DNA of 45,799 nucleotides from Planctomyces sp. (GCA_027483145.1 JAIXVG010000434.1:1-45799), one strand, 5' to 3'. Counted from the stretch's first letter, positions 1 through 9,790 are shown. The notes: generated from the sequence alone by a model not told the origin. A program made the numbers and translations.

Positions 1-3000
1 CATCACCGACTCCACTCGCCCGTCGGCAACCAGCACCGCTTCCACAAAGAAATTCGGATAGTCACTCGCCGTAACCGGAACTTCAACCGTCGTTGTTTTT
101 CCAGCAAGAGCTAGGACCTGGGGCGTTGCATAAACGCTTTCTCGTGGCCGAACGAATAGCAGCACATACGAATCGGCCCGGTTGGTTTGAACCAAAATCC
201 TGGCCGTTTCGCCAGGGGCATAGGTCGCTTTATCGAGGGTGATTTCCAGATCATTAAAGACAAACTCTCGCCCGTCTTCCGGCTTACCATTTGCCTTAGC
301 GCCGTTCACCCAAAATAGGTAACCCCCTTCAATCGTTTCGCCTGTAGTGCTGGTCACTTCATGAGCCACGCGATATTGCCCCGCAGCAGCCGCTTTGAAC
401 TTGGCTTCGACTTCACCAGTCTCAGCCGAGACCAGTGTCTCAATTGTTTCGACAACCGTTTCAACCAGCTTTCGACTCGAACGCCCTTCCGCATCTTTCT
501 GTTCGACATATCCCAGTCGCAATAGTTTCAACTGGCCTTTGCCCCCAACCGCCTGACCATCAATTGTCTGCGACTTCGACGAAACGACAATTGTCTCACC
601 CGTCTGATAGTACCCCTGGTTAACAGACAAGTTGACCGAGAATGGTTTGTGGGCGATCAGCACTTCGCCCCGGCCTGCAACCATTCGCCGGGAGGGATCA
701 ACAACTTCAACGGTCACTTCATAGCGGTGGTCGGTGTCACCATAAAGGGCTTTCACCGCTGCGGTATCGACCTCAATTGTGACCGTACCATCTGCGCCAA
801 GCTCGACCTCTTTCTCGATAATCATTTCGGGAGCCGACTGCGAATGCGGCGCCCACCACGGGTTAGGGGGCAAGCATCCCCACCGGGCAAAGCCAGGGTG
901 CCAACTAGCCGTGGTTCCAAACCACCAGGCCCCCCGGCCGTATAGCCAATCCCAGCGCGAAGGGGGGTACCACGTTTGCTGCATGGTCGACCGCAACACT
1001 TTGTACTTCAGCTTCCCTTCCGAAACGGGGCCACCCCAGTAGTAAGCGGCCTTAGCGGAAATCGAGAACGTCTCTCCCAAGGCAACTGGTTGCTTGGGAC
1101 CGTCAACGGTCACTTCGAACTCGGGCTTCTTGTACTCTTCAACACGAAATGTTCCAGCCGCTAACTGGGTCGAGTCAGCGAATCGCAAAATGACCTGGTA
1201 GTTCCCAAGAGCCGCTTTAGCGGTCAGTGGAAACTCTCCTTGCAGCCCCCCATACCCATCAACCTTGTAATCTTGCTTGAATGCCGACTGCCCCTGCGGA
1301 TCGATAATCTCCAGCGTCGCATTTTGACCTGCGAACGCCGCCTGCAGCGGGGCGTCGTACCGGGCGACTTGTGCCCAGGCCTTAAACTTAATTGTCTGTG
1401 CCGGGCGGTAAACCGGTTGATCAGTCACCAGAATCGCTCGCGGCTCGGCATACTGCTGCACCACTTCCGTTCGGTACCAGAAGCCATCGAAACCCAGCGT
1501 CGCCAACTCGCCATTCTTCCCTTTAGCGACAATCAGCCAGCGGTATTCAGGGGGAACATCTGCCTCCGAGACGAGAACCTGACCATTCTTGTCAGTCGTC
1601 AGGTCCAGCTCGCGGACGACGATCTTCTGCTGCCTCGGCTTGTCCGAATAGGGGATGTTCCAACCAAAGAACTGCACCTTCGCATCAGCCAGCGGCTTAC
1701 CTGTCTGCAGGTCGGCCACATGAAACAAATTTCCTTTGTTGGTCTGTACGGTGACAATTCCGGCATCAAGTAGCCAGCCCACAATCCTTGTCGAATGCCC
1801 CCCAGGAGCGGTTGCTTCGATAAAGTAAGCCCCCGGTTTGTCGGTCGGCAGTTTTGTCTCGCCGTATGTGTCCAGGTGCTCTGCTTCGGGTTTCAGGGCC
1901 TCGGTCCACTTAAGCGTTTCAGGTTCCAGGTACTGCGATTGATTTTGATGAACTAACCTGTATCCCAGATTATTGACATCAAGGTTTTCGTAATTGAGTT
2001 CCTTCGGCTTTGACTTCAGGTAGGCCTGCACATCCTGAATGACTTGCTCAGAGCGAATCTTGCGGGCGGTGAAAGTCACTTCCGAAGCATTACGATACCG
2101 AAACGAAATCGGCAGACCTTGGGCAGCAGGCCTCGATGCGAGCGAAGAGAACTCAATCCAGTTCTCGCGAATCTGCGCGATGCGCTCGCGGAAATCTCTG
2201 ATCTCTTCCCGGCCCGCTTTGTCCTTTGGATTGAGAAGCGTGATCCCCTTTTCATACCAGTCAGCAGCCTTGGGGTACTGCAGTCGATTCAGAAAGATGT
2301 CAGCCAGTCGTCGCACACTGCCGACGGCATAGCTTGCCCGCTGCACCGTACCGCGGGCAAAAATCCTCTCGTGGACTCGAATCGGATTAAACTCATCTTT
2401 CAATTTCAGTCGCTTTAAACCTGTTGCCAATCGCGCGATGGTTTCTTCCTCGGTCAGCGTCCGCACGTTCAGGGCTGCTTCGGTTTCGTCCTTCTTCTGA
2501 GTCGAGCCAGCCAGCGGTCTCGGGAACTGGTCGGTTTGATACAGCCCGAATGCCTCTTCCAAATAGATGGCCCAATGCGAATCACACTGGTCTGCCAATT
2601 CGGGTGAAGTGGTCTGGGCCGCGTTCAACAACCAGCGCCACCGTTCCCCGTCGTTCCTCGCTGCGGCAAACGTTGCGGGCAGCTGCAAATAGATTGGCTC
2701 CCCCGTTTCGTCGACCGGGGTTCCTTCCAATTCGGGACGTCCTTGCCAACCCCGGCCGTATCCTCGATTCCAGCTAACGGTCTCGTAGTCGGGGAGAGTC
2801 TCCAGGTCAGTCGTCTTGAGAAGCTCGGTCAGCGTCAGAGGCTGGTCAACTCCCCGTAAGGCGAAGGCCCAACTGACGTACAACCTTCCCAATTCGCCCG
2901 GTGTCGTCGTGGGGTCTTTCTTCGCCAATTGTTCGGCTTTAGCGAACAACTGCAGTTGGCGAACTCGATCGCGGTCACGGCTACTAAGCTGTTGTCCGCT

Positions 3001-3402
3001 GGTATCGCTTTCCCCTCGCTTGAACTCCCCATCGCGAAGGACCCCGTTGTGCACCGAAACCCGGTCAATGGTATAGGTGACACTCCATAAGGCCCTCCAG
3101 TTATCGCCATGCCTCTTCAGGACCTCATCAACAAACTCATCCAACACCGACAGATTTCCGAGCGATTCCTGACAGGCAATGTGGCCGGCGCTAATCTCTT
3201 CAAGTCGACCCCGTTCCGTAAACGGCCCCAGTGCTAATTTTCGAAAGCCCTCTGCCGCTTCGCGGAAACTTCCATCTGCTTGCCACTTGCGACATTTTTC
3301 CAACAGCACGTTTGGGTCACCTGATTCAGCAGCCATTGTCCACCAACTTCCTGCTAGCAGAGTCACTGCTGCCAAGCCAAAGATCACGCGATTTGTGCTC
3401 AT
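1..3402 (-). CDS. Alpha-2-macroglobulin family protein, N-terminal part (runs off left edge)
   Basis: The frame stays open from the ATG at 3402 to base 1, about 1134 residues, so the C-terminus lies outside the window. It starts with a signal peptide (basic start, hydrophobic core, cut after about residue 23). A helical region of roughly 500 residues follows, then macroglobulin domains. The MG2 signature TDQPVYRPAQTIKF lies near residue 660, followed by the typical EEYKKPEFEVTV junction. A bait-region domain starts with LDKATYAPGETARI near residue 1045. A Trp/Pro-rich insert sits at about residues 810-855 (bases 835-975). Bacterial homologues are periplasmic or lipoprotein protease traps. Any thioester motif would lie in the missing part, so its presence cannot be judged. 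It is divergent from the BatA/VWA gene. Confidence 0.9.
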   Translation of the reverse strand, partial: MSTNRVIFGLAAVTLLAGSWWTMAAESGDPNVLLEKCRKWQADGSFREAAEGFRKLALGPFTERGRLEEISAGHIACQESLGNLSVLDEFVDEVLKRHGDNWRALWSVTYTIDRVSVHNGVLRDGEFKRGESDTSGQQLSSRDRDRVRQLQLFAKAEQLAKKDPTTTPGELGRLYVSWAFALRGVDQPLTLTELLKTTDLETLPDYETVSWNRGYGRGWQGRPELEGTPVDETGEPIYLQLPATFAAARNDGERWRWLLNAAQTTSPELADQCDSHWAIYLEEAFGLYQTDQFPRPLAGSTQKKDETEAALNVRTLTEEETIARLATGLKRLKLKDEFNPIRVHERIFARGTVQRASYAVGSVRRLADIFLNRLQYPKAADWYEKGITLLNPKDKAGREEIRDFRERIAQIRENWIEFSSLASRPAAQGLPISFRYRNASEVTFTARKIRSEQVIQDVQAYLKSKPKELNYENLDVNNLGYRLVHQNQSQYLEPETLKWTEALKPEAEHLDTYGETKLPTDKPGAYFIEATAPGGHSTRIVGWLLDAGIVTVQTNKGNLFHVADLQTGKPLADAKVQFFGWNIPYSDKPRQQKIVVRELDLTTDKNGQVLVSEADVPPEYRWLIVAKGKNGELATLGFDGFWYRTEVVQQYAEPRAILVTDQPVYRPAQTIKFKAWAQVARYDAPLQAAFAGQNATLEIIDPQGQSAFKQDYKVDGYGGLQGEFPLTAKAALGNYQVILRFADSTQLAAGTFRVEEYKKPEFEVTVDGPKQPVALGETFSISAKAAYYWGGPVSEGKLKYKVLRSTMQQTWYPPSRWDWLYGRGAWWFGTTASWHPGFARWGCLPPNPWWAPHSQSAPEMIIEKEVELGADGTVTIEVDTAAVKALYGDTDHRYEVTVEVVDPSRRMVAGRGEVLIAHKPFSVNLSVNQGYYQTGETIVVSSKSQTIDGQAVGGKGQLKLLRLGYVEQKDAEGRSSRKLVETVVETIETLVSAETGEVEAKFKAAAAGQYRVAHEVTSTTGETIEGGYLFWVNGAKANGKPEDGREFVFNDLEITLDKATYAPGETARILVQTNRADSYVLLFVRPRESVYATPQVLALAGKTTTVEVPVTASDYPNFFVEAVLVADGRVESVM

Positions 3403-3498
3403 TAGATATCCCTTTAACCACGGCTGATTGAACGCCATAGCCGTGGTTGATCACTATAGTGCAAATGAACTGATCGCAATCAGTCAAACCTCATCGGG

Positions 3499-3569
3499 TG
3501 CCATTGCTGGTTTGCCCAGCAGGGCGATTTACCACGCGACTTTCGAATGCCCTAGACGTAGGTCAGGCT
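3499..3569. repeat. Imperfect 71-bp repeat, copy 1
   Basis: This stretch aligns without gaps to 3679-3749, 180 bp downstream; 54 of 71 bases match by eye. It begins with a hairpin built on TGCTGG/CCAGCA around the loop TTTGC and ends in AGGTCAGGCT, which continues here into a second hairpin. Confidence 0.7.
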
Positions 3570-3586
3570 CCCGCCTGACGTTTTTT
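3562..3586 (+). terminator. Terminator-like hairpin plus T-run
   Basis: Perfect 7-bp stem GTCAGGC/GCCTGAC with loop TCCC, one G, then six T. It has intrinsic-terminator form on the plus strand, yet no plus-strand gene lies directly upstream. It is probably part of the repeat element, or it ends stray transcription. Confidence 0.45.
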
Positions 3587-3678
3587 GGACTGCGTATTTC
3601 CTCAGAAAGCGGGCGTCAGACACAGCGTGACCTGCACTTACTGTACTTGACATCAGTGAACCAAAGGCATTGGCCGTC

Positions 3679-3749
3679 TGCCACTGCTGGCTTGCCCAGC
3701 AGTCCGATTTGACAACTAACCCCCGAATGCTCCAGATGGAGGTCAGGCT
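3679..3749. repeat. Imperfect 71-bp repeat, copy 2
   Basis: Second copy of the repeat at 3499-3569. Its first hairpin is better: ACTGCTGG (3683-3690), loop CTTGC, CCAGCAGT (3696-3703), a perfect 8-bp stem. The second hairpin is not completed here because the sequence turns to GACTG after AGGTCAGGCT. Confidence 0.7.
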
Positions 3750-4037
3750 GACTGTTAGACCCACCTTCGTTCACAAAAGTTCCGAAATTCTACCCGATCT
3801 GGAGTTTAGAGAATTGCTCACACCGGGTAATCACCAACAACCTCATCACCCAGCCTCTGCATTTGTACCAAACCACGGGCTTTTCTTTTTGATTCCGAGT
3901 AAACTACCCGTTAGTTGATGTTGACCTGTTATTGCGGCTCGATGGCAACGTCAATGCCGTTTGCACGTCTTGGCTCACAAGCTTGCAACCCGGTTCAATT
4001 TGCTTCCGTTGACCCTTAGCCCAAGCCCACTCGCTTT

Positions 4038-6578
4038 ATGTGGATTGCCCTCCTTAACCCATTCCTTGCCTGGGGACTGGCTGCTGCCGTCATCCCCATC
4101 GTGCTCCATTTGTGGTTACGGGCCAAGCCAAAGCGGCTGATCTTTCCTGCTTTGCAACTGCTCAAAAAGCATCAGCAAAAAACCATTCGTCGGATGCAGG
4201 TGAAGCACTTCTGGCTCATGCTCCTCAGAATGCTGATGATCGCAGCCCTTGTGCTGGCACTGATGCGGCCCACATTACCCCCCGCCAACTACTTTCCCAC
4301 ATTCTCGGAATGGGGGATCGGGCTGGCAATTCTCGTTGTTGTGGTCGCTGCCGCGTGGGCCTATGGACGATTTATCTCAAAACCCGAGCGAAGTGTCTCT
4401 GCCGAGAGGCAGCGGGTTGGAAGAATTCGTTTCACAGCTGGCACCATGGCCATTTTGGCCCTGCTAGCGTTTTCGGGCTGGCCTTACACCAAGCGGCTCG
4501 CAGCCGAAATCAAAGATCCCCCCCGTGGAGCAATCGATCAGCTTCCCGTTGCAGCCGCTCTCGTCTTCGACACCAGCCCGTCGATGGAATACCAGTTTGA
4601 ACAAGCCTCACGGTTGGATGTTGCAAAAGCCTCCGCGATTCGACTCATTGAACGGTTTCCACCAGGGAGCAAAGTGGCGGCGGTCAACTCGGCCGAGCTG
4701 GAGCTGCCTCCGTTTGGCGGAGATCTGGTAGCTGCTCGTAATCGTGTTCAGGGGCTAAAGCTTTCTACCAGCTCGCGGCCTCTTAACGAAGCCTTGCGAA
4801 CAGCCTTGAAGCTGCACGAAGCAGACATGGAACTCGGTGGCATCTCTGACCCCAAAGAGGCAGGCCGAGATCGCGCGATTCGTGAAATCTATCTGTTTAC
4901 CGACATGCGCAAAAGCGCCTGGCAATTCGGCGGCGATACTCAACTGAAGGCCGAACTGGAGAAGCTCAAGCAAATTGGCCTTTTCGTCATAGATGTTGGT
5001 CAGCCAGGCTCGCAGAATGCTGGAGTCGGCCAGATCCGTCTCGCCCCAGAAACGGTCATTGGCAACGGTTTGCTAAACCTCGAAGCCAGCATCTGGGGAA
5101 CTCGGGTTGAAGAGGCCCCGGCTATCGAGTTATGGCTGACTGACGAATCAGGGAAGCTCGTCCGCAAATCGCAGCAATTGGTTTCAACAGCTTTATCCGC
5201 AGCGCCAATTGAACCGGCGCCAAATCCCGATTCAACTGCTGTTGATGGCATTAGCGTTCCCAAGGCCAAGTCACTCTCCTCAACCCGGCTACTTTCGTTT
5301 GCGATTGATGGATTGGCAGGATCGGGTGATCGACAAGGGGAGTTGCGGTTTGTCGGAAGTGACCCCATCGCAGCCGATGACCGGGCCTACTTCACCGTCC
5401 GAGTCAAACCGCCACCCAAAGTGCTGGTAGTCGGTTCGCAGATTGCCGCTGCGGCACTATGGAGCGAAGCACTTGCCCCAACCGATTTGGTTACGCTCAG
5501 CCGCGCAAAGTACAACGTGACAGTTGTTGAAGCGTCACAACTGGCGGGGCAAGACCTGAGCCAGTTCGACGCCGTCACGCTAATTAACGTTCCTCGCCTG
5601 GCACCAGCCATCTGGACGAAGCTCAACGAGTTCGTGCGCGGCGGGAGAGGACTGTTTGTTGCCCTGGGAAATAGCTCTCTCGTCGCCCGGCGAAACCCGC
5701 AAGGGATTGATCCAACCAGCTATAACACCGCTGAAGCCAAATCTGTACTCGCCGCCATACCGAAAGCCTCATTGAGGTTCTCAACCCCGACCAAGCTTAG
5801 CACCAGCGAAAGCGTCGCCCCGATCTTTAAAAAGCTCGACGAAATTGGTGGTCTGGCCGAACTTCAAGCAACCGACTTTCGCCGCTATTGGGCCGTCGAA
5901 CCGGCTGGCGATGCTACAGTTCTGGCGAACTTTATCACGAAGAAGTCACCCCCCGCACTGGTTGCCCGCAATGTCGGCAAGGGCCGATCTTTGCTATGGG
6001 CGACAGCCGTCGATGGAAACACCTGGAACGATTTACCAGTCAGCTGGGTCTATGTCGCCCTTGCCGATCTTATTACGCAAGACCTGCTGGGGGTCGAGTC
6101 GAGCAGGGTTAACTTCGAGGTCGGTGAAGACGCGCGGCGACTAATCAACCTGCAAAAGCAGGACACCACTCTCCTGTTGCGCGAGCCCGGCTTTACTCAA
6201 CGCCGGATCGAGTTGGCGGCTGACGCTTTCGAAGTCTCAGCCCCCTCCCTCCCCCTGCCTGGTCACTACCAGGTCGAAAGCCTTGATGGAGAGCGCCCGT
6301 TTCAATGGTCGTTTAGTGCCAACTTTCCACCCGCCGAGTTCCAGGAAGAAACCGTCTTTTCTGAAGACCTGAGCTTGTTGTTAGGTGAAAAACGGTTTGT
6401 CGTCGCCAAAGACCCGGAAACACTGGAGCGAGCGATCGATTCCAGTCGCCTGGGCCAGGAGATCTATGGCCTGGTCCTGATGTTGATGATCGCAATCTTC
6501 ATCGGCGAACATCTGTTGGCGAACTGGTTTTATGAACTACCCAACGGAGGCCCCACCGAACAGGCCACTACCGCCTGA
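4038..6578 (+). CDS. BatA/VWA-domain membrane protein
   Basis: An 846-residue inner-membrane protein. The N-terminus (residues 1-80) is a BatA-type region: a hydrophobic segment, the PKRLIFPAL stretch, and a second membrane helix ending in ALMRPTLPP. Two more hydrophobic segments follow at about 92-108 and 135-147. A von Willebrand factor A domain starts near residue 174 with the MIDAS-type motif DTSPSM (178-183). The long middle part resembles the class-I-glutamine-amidotransferase-like region of planctomycete BatA proteins, and a last membrane helix lies near 815-835. Members often sit beside MoxR ATPases, but none is present here. The substrate is unknown. It ends 33 bp from the convergent PQQ gene. 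Confidence 0.88.
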   Translation: MWIALLNPFLAWGLAAAVIPIVLHLWLRAKPKRLIFPALQLLKKHQQKTIRRMQVKHFWLMLLRMLMIAALVLALMRPTLPPANYFPTFSEWGIGLAILVVVVAAAWAYGRFISKPERSVSAERQRVGRIRFTAGTMAILALLAFSGWPYTKRLAAEIKDPPRGAIDQLPVAAALVFDTSPSMEYQFEQASRLDVAKASAIRLIERFPPGSKVAAVNSAELELPPFGGDLVAARNRVQGLKLSTSSRPLNEALRTALKLHEADMELGGISDPKEAGRDRAIREIYLFTDMRKSAWQFGGDTQLKAELEKLKQIGLFVIDVGQPGSQNAGVGQIRLAPETVIGNGLLNLEASIWGTRVEEAPAIELWLTDESGKLVRKSQQLVSTALSAAPIEPAPNPDSTAVDGISVPKAKSLSSTRLLSFAIDGLAGSGDRQGELRFVGSDPIAADDRAYFTVRVKPPPKVLVVGSQIAAAALWSEALAPTDLVTLSRAKYNVTVVEASQLAGQDLSQFDAVTLINVPRLAPAIWTKLNEFVRGGRGLFVALGNSSLVARRNPQGIDPTSYNTAEAKSVLAAIPKASLRFSTPTKLSTSESVAPIFKKLDEIGGLAELQATDFRRYWAVEPAGDATVLANFITKKSPPALVARNVGKGRSLLWATAVDGNTWNDLPVSWVYVALADLITQDLLGVESSRVNFEVGEDARRLINLQKQDTTLLLREPGFTQRRIELAADAFEVSAPSLPLPGHYQVESLDGERPFQWSFSANFPPAEFQEETVFSEDLSLLLGEKRFVVAKDPETLERAIDSSRLGQEIYGLVLMLMIAIFIGEHLLANWFYELPNGGPTEQATTA

Positions 6579-6611
6579 CCTGCGACTGCGCGAGATCCGG
6601 ATATGGTGGTT

Positions 6612-8432
6612 TCAATCGGCAGCCGCAGTCGTTTGGGCGCCAGCATCAGTTCCCAGTTCGAAGCAGGCCATCTCTTCACCATTGCGAACAAACAACTTTC
6701 CATGGGCCAGGACCGGATGATTCCAGGTCTTCCCTTCAATGGCCTGAATCGTCCCCAGCTCGACATGCTGCTTGGGGTTGGCCTCCAGTAAGACCAGTTG
6801 ACCTGCCTCGCCGAGAACAATTAGCAGCTTTTGGTCAGCCAGACCCAGGACCTGACCCGAACCGTAGCGACCTTTTTTCCACAAACGCTTCCCAGTGGTC
6901 GGATCGACAGCCGCAAACAATTGCCCGTCGAACCCATACAGCGTTCCATCAATCAGAACCGTGTCGTTGAAGTAAGGCTTAAGATCGCGCGAAGTGTAAG
7001 CAGCTTTGGTTGACCAGGCGCCGTCCGGACTTTTTTCAAGATCAATTAGCCGCGTCCCCACGTCAAAGTACGTCGAGACAATGATCTGATGGTCATTCAG
7101 GATAACCGGTTGCAAGACCCGTTCAATTCCTTCAGAAATGGGCCACTCATGGGTCCATAGAGATTCACCAGTCATGGGACTAACGCTGGTGAGGCCCACT
7201 TCCGAGAAGGCCAGCAACTGAGGAACACCCAACAGAGTTGCAGAATGGACTGATGCATAACTCCGAACCCCATCGCCAGTCGTCCAGGCGATTTCGCCGG
7301 TCGCAGCCTTATAAGCGATCAGACTTTTTCCTGATTGACCCCGCGCAAAGAGGACGACCAGGTCATCAACAATCAGGGGTGAAGCCGAGAAGCCCCACTC
7401 GGGGGTTTTCGCACCGGTGTCGGTCGCCAGGTTCCGCTGCCAGATCTTTTTACCGGTTGCCGCATCAAGGCAATTGACGAGGCCGCTGGCACCCATCGTG
7501 TAAAGCTTCCCGGCAGCGAATGCGGGTGTCGAACGAGGACCCGCACCGGCGACAACCTCTTCAAAACGAACCGCGTCGGCATTTTGCCACAGAGGTAAGC
7601 CGGTATCGGCTGCATAGCAAACCACCAGTTCATCGGGGCCACGTTGTTCCTGCGTGTAGAGTCGGTTGCCGACAACTGCAAACGAGCTCCAACCTGGCCC
7701 AATCTTCTGCTTCCAAAGTTGCTTCGGAGGATTTTTGCTCCAATCCTTCGAGAGTGAGACGCCGCGCACCTGGCTATCCCGATTTTCACCCCGAAAGCCG
7801 GGCCAGTCACCGGCAGTTAAGGTGATTGGTTCCGCAGGTGTTGCAGCGGTATCAACAGAAGTTGCTGCTACTGGCAACTGAGGCTGGGCAGCCAGCAAGC
7901 GATCTTCAGCCGTTGGGACCCACCGCCAATTGATGGTTGCCTGCATTGCCCCATCGATGCCATCGATCCGAATGAGTAGCGTGTAAAACAGGGGAAGTAG
8001 CAGTAGTAGCGAGACGATCGGAACTCGCTGGCCAGAAGTCCTGCGCGCCAGCAGGAATGAACCCAGGCCCCAGGCCGTCAGCATGAGGGGGAGAGAGAAC
8101 AGGATAAAGCCGACAGGAATGTTCGTTTTATCGGCATAGAGGAAAACGACGACCGACCCGGCAATCGCGACCGCCAGTTCGGCCAGGCGTTCGGTCCATG
8201 GCTGCCTGATAAAAAAGAGCCATAGCACCAGAAAAACGACGGTCGTCACCATTGGTGCAAAGAGCTGCACCATGAATTCGAGGACCGTTCCCTGAGCGAG
8301 TGTCTTCGCCCCTTGAATCGCGATCCAACAGCCGGCAATTGGAATCAGCAGCAGCCAGAATCGAGTCGCGATTGAACGAATCGAAACTGCAGGGGCCTGG
8401 GCAGAAGTTGACGAGCTGTCTGTCTGGGACAT
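6612..8432 (-). CDS. Membrane-anchored PQQ-like beta-propeller protein
   Basis: About 606 residues. The chosen ATG at 8432 has AGGAAC nine bases upstream; an in-frame codon at 8462 would add ten residues without a better ribosome site. Residues 20-165 hold about five hydrophobic helices, placing the N-terminus in the membrane. A DWPGFRG motif then opens a WD-like PQQ-binding propeller with blade motifs such as AADTGLPLW, DAATGKKIW, AATGEIAW and DPTTGKRLW. The DWPGFRG form is very common in planctomycetes, in proteins annotated as outer-membrane assembly (BamB-like) or PQQ-dependent dehydrogenases. No dehydrogenase residues could be confirmed, so a scaffolding role is as likely as an enzyme. 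Confidence 0.88.
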   Translation of the reverse strand: MSQTDSSSTSAQAPAVSIRSIATRFWLLLIPIAGCWIAIQGAKTLAQGTVLEFMVQLFAPMVTTVVFLVLWLFFIRQPWTERLAELAVAIAGSVVVFLYADKTNIPVGFILFSLPLMLTAWGLGSFLLARRTSGQRVPIVSLLLLLPLFYTLLIRIDGIDGAMQATINWRWVPTAEDRLLAAQPQLPVAATSVDTAATPAEPITLTAGDWPGFRGENRDSQVRGVSLSKDWSKNPPKQLWKQKIGPGWSSFAVVGNRLYTQEQRGPDELVVCYAADTGLPLWQNADAVRFEEVVAGAGPRSTPAFAAGKLYTMGASGLVNCLDAATGKKIWQRNLATDTGAKTPEWGFSASPLIVDDLVVLFARGQSGKSLIAYKAATGEIAWTTGDGVRSYASVHSATLLGVPQLLAFSEVGLTSVSPMTGESLWTHEWPISEGIERVLQPVILNDHQIIVSTYFDVGTRLIDLEKSPDGAWSTKAAYTSRDLKPYFNDTVLIDGTLYGFDGQLFAAVDPTTGKRLWKKGRYGSGQVLGLADQKLLIVLGEAGQLVLLEANPKQHVELGTIQAIEGKTWNHPVLAHGKLFVRNGEEMACFELGTDAGAQTTAAAD

Positions 8433-8543
8433 GAGAAGTTCCTGTGCAAAAAGTAATTGCAACTGTTGCAGTTACCTTTAGTGTGCGAACTTCACCAGAA
8501 ACGGTCAACTCGAAAACGTTTACGGACGGTCCCGCTCGCCGGA

Positions 8544-8750
8544 CTAGTTGTTCTGGCGGAGGCCGTGTTGGCTGTCATCGAGGCGGACGGTGGTGAAGGC
8601 GGTAGGAGAACCGAGGGCTTCGCGGGCGGTCACCCAAGCTTCGGACTGGCCTTGTTCATAGCCAGCCGAGTAGCCACTAACCCAACACGAGTAGACGCAC
8701 CAGCCAAGAACAGGGACAGCCCAGAGGAGCCAGGAGTTTTGTGACGTCAT
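8544..8750 (-). CDS. Small single-pass membrane protein, function unknown
   Basis: A 68-residue product with one hydrophobic segment (about residues 7-27, Trp-rich) followed by a short polar tail. The ATG at 8750 is preceded by GAAAGGG eight bases upstream, a good ribosome site, which is the main reason for accepting it. It lies upstream of the PQQ protein on the same strand with a gap of about 110 bp, so the two could be co-transcribed. No family is recognised. It could be a chance frame, but the start context and membrane helix argue otherwise. Confidence 0.5.
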   Translation of the reverse strand: MTSQNSWLLWAVPVLGWCVYSCWVSGYSAGYEQGQSEAWVTAREALGSPTAFTTVRLDDSQHGLRQNN

Positions 8751-9790
8751 GTCAAAGCCCTTTCGTGTTGATGCAGTTGGCGTCTGTTTCGGTTAGCGAT
8801 CCAATCTGGCCTCTCAGGCGGGGGGTCAGAAACTTCAGAAAAATGGTGGGGTGACTTCCCAAAAATCGTTTTCGAGAAATCACCAATTATTCTTCGTTTG
8901 TTAATCAAATTTTCATAAATGGTTTAGCTCAAGTCAACCGGCGAATTCGCAGAATTCACATTTCGAGAGGCTTATTTCTTCATATTTGGCTCACAAATGC
9001 CTCAAAAATGGTGTTTGCTGCTTAGAGACTTGGCGATTAGAGCTGGTTCGGGCAGATTCGATGAAAATGAGCGATCACCCGCAGCCCGCTCCAGAAGGTG
9101 AGTCTTGCAATCATATGTCCTTCTACCAGTGGATGTTGCGATAACGGATGGTGCTCTGACGTCATGCTTTCCTTTCTTCAGAATGGAGAAGTTTTCGTGC
9201 CAAACCGCGATGCAGTTGGCCCTGATTGTCAAAGTGACAAAGTTTTTGAACCATGAAGCTCTGCGTCCAAATCTTCATTGAGTCTTAACAATTGAGTTCT
9301 TAACAATTGGAGCGTCAGGCCTTCGCCCCAACTAGAAAGTGAGTCGTGGTGCAGTGCACTCGCCCCTCACCCTATCTGGCGGGGTTGCGCGAGTTTGCCC
9401 GAAATTCGGAGCTGTCGCGAAATCGATCCGAAAACAGAGATGATTGCCAACGTTGGTTTTGTCCTCACCACGAACGTGACGTAGGTTGCAGAAGAACTGC
9501 AGGCAGAACGACTTCTGGCTATTGCAGCCTGGCGAGTCTCGGCACTGCGCTACTTCCAGCTAACTGGTCCATGCGGGTCCGGCCTGGCGGCAGACGCCGA
9601 ATGGTTTTGGCACCGTAAACGTTTATTTAAAAACAATTTAAGGCGAGTTCAGAAAAACTTTCTGGCCTTTTTTCGAAAACTTCCTGAGGGCGGGCTTTTA
9701 GTAATGGCAACGGCAGCAAATGATCTTGCGAATCTGGTGAATGCAACATCCCCGGTTGTGAGCGATTACCGAGGTCAAAAAGGAACCGAT
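8751..9790. other. Long gene-poor stretch upstream of the nucleotide-sugar dehydrogenase
   Basis: Just over 1 kb with no convincing gene. The part at about 8870-9010 is AT-richer than its surroundings. A short tandem repeat lies at 9278-9306. The short plus-strand frames here lack ribosome sites and family features. It must hold the promoter of the dehydrogenase; no specific element was assigned. Confidence 0.5.
9278..9306. repeat. Tandem direct repeat, two units
   Basis: TTGAGTCTTAACAA (9278-9291) is followed directly by TTGAGTTCTTAACAA (9292-9306), then a partial third unit TTGGAG. It could be a regulator binding site about 490 bp before the dehydrogenase start, or just slippage. Confidence 0.5.

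Larger units (their letters stand above)
3403..4037. other. Intergenic region between divergent genes, with repeats
   Basis: No credible gene. It separates the alpha-2-macroglobulin gene (leftward) from the BatA/VWA gene (rightward), so it should hold both promoters, though none could be assigned. It carries a 71-bp imperfect repeat pair and a terminator-like hairpin, listed separately. Confidence 0.6.

Noticed and set aside
1240-1773. Open frame of 177 codons on the plus strand
   Set aside because: Lies wholly inside the alpha-2-macroglobulin gene on the other strand and has no ribosome site or family motif.
3499-3749. Repeat pair considered as a CRISPR array
   Set aside because: Only two imperfect copies 180 bp apart, no regular short spacers and no cas genes.
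9346-9618. Open frame of 90 codons in the gap before the nucleotide-sugar dehydrogenase
   Set aside because: No ribosome site, no recognisable pattern, and a Cys/Arg-rich product typical of chance frames in GC-rich DNA.
9704-9790. Longer start for the nucleotide-sugar dehydrogenase
   Set aside because: The 29 extra residues do not match family starts, and the ATG at 9791 has the better ribosome site; it remains possible.
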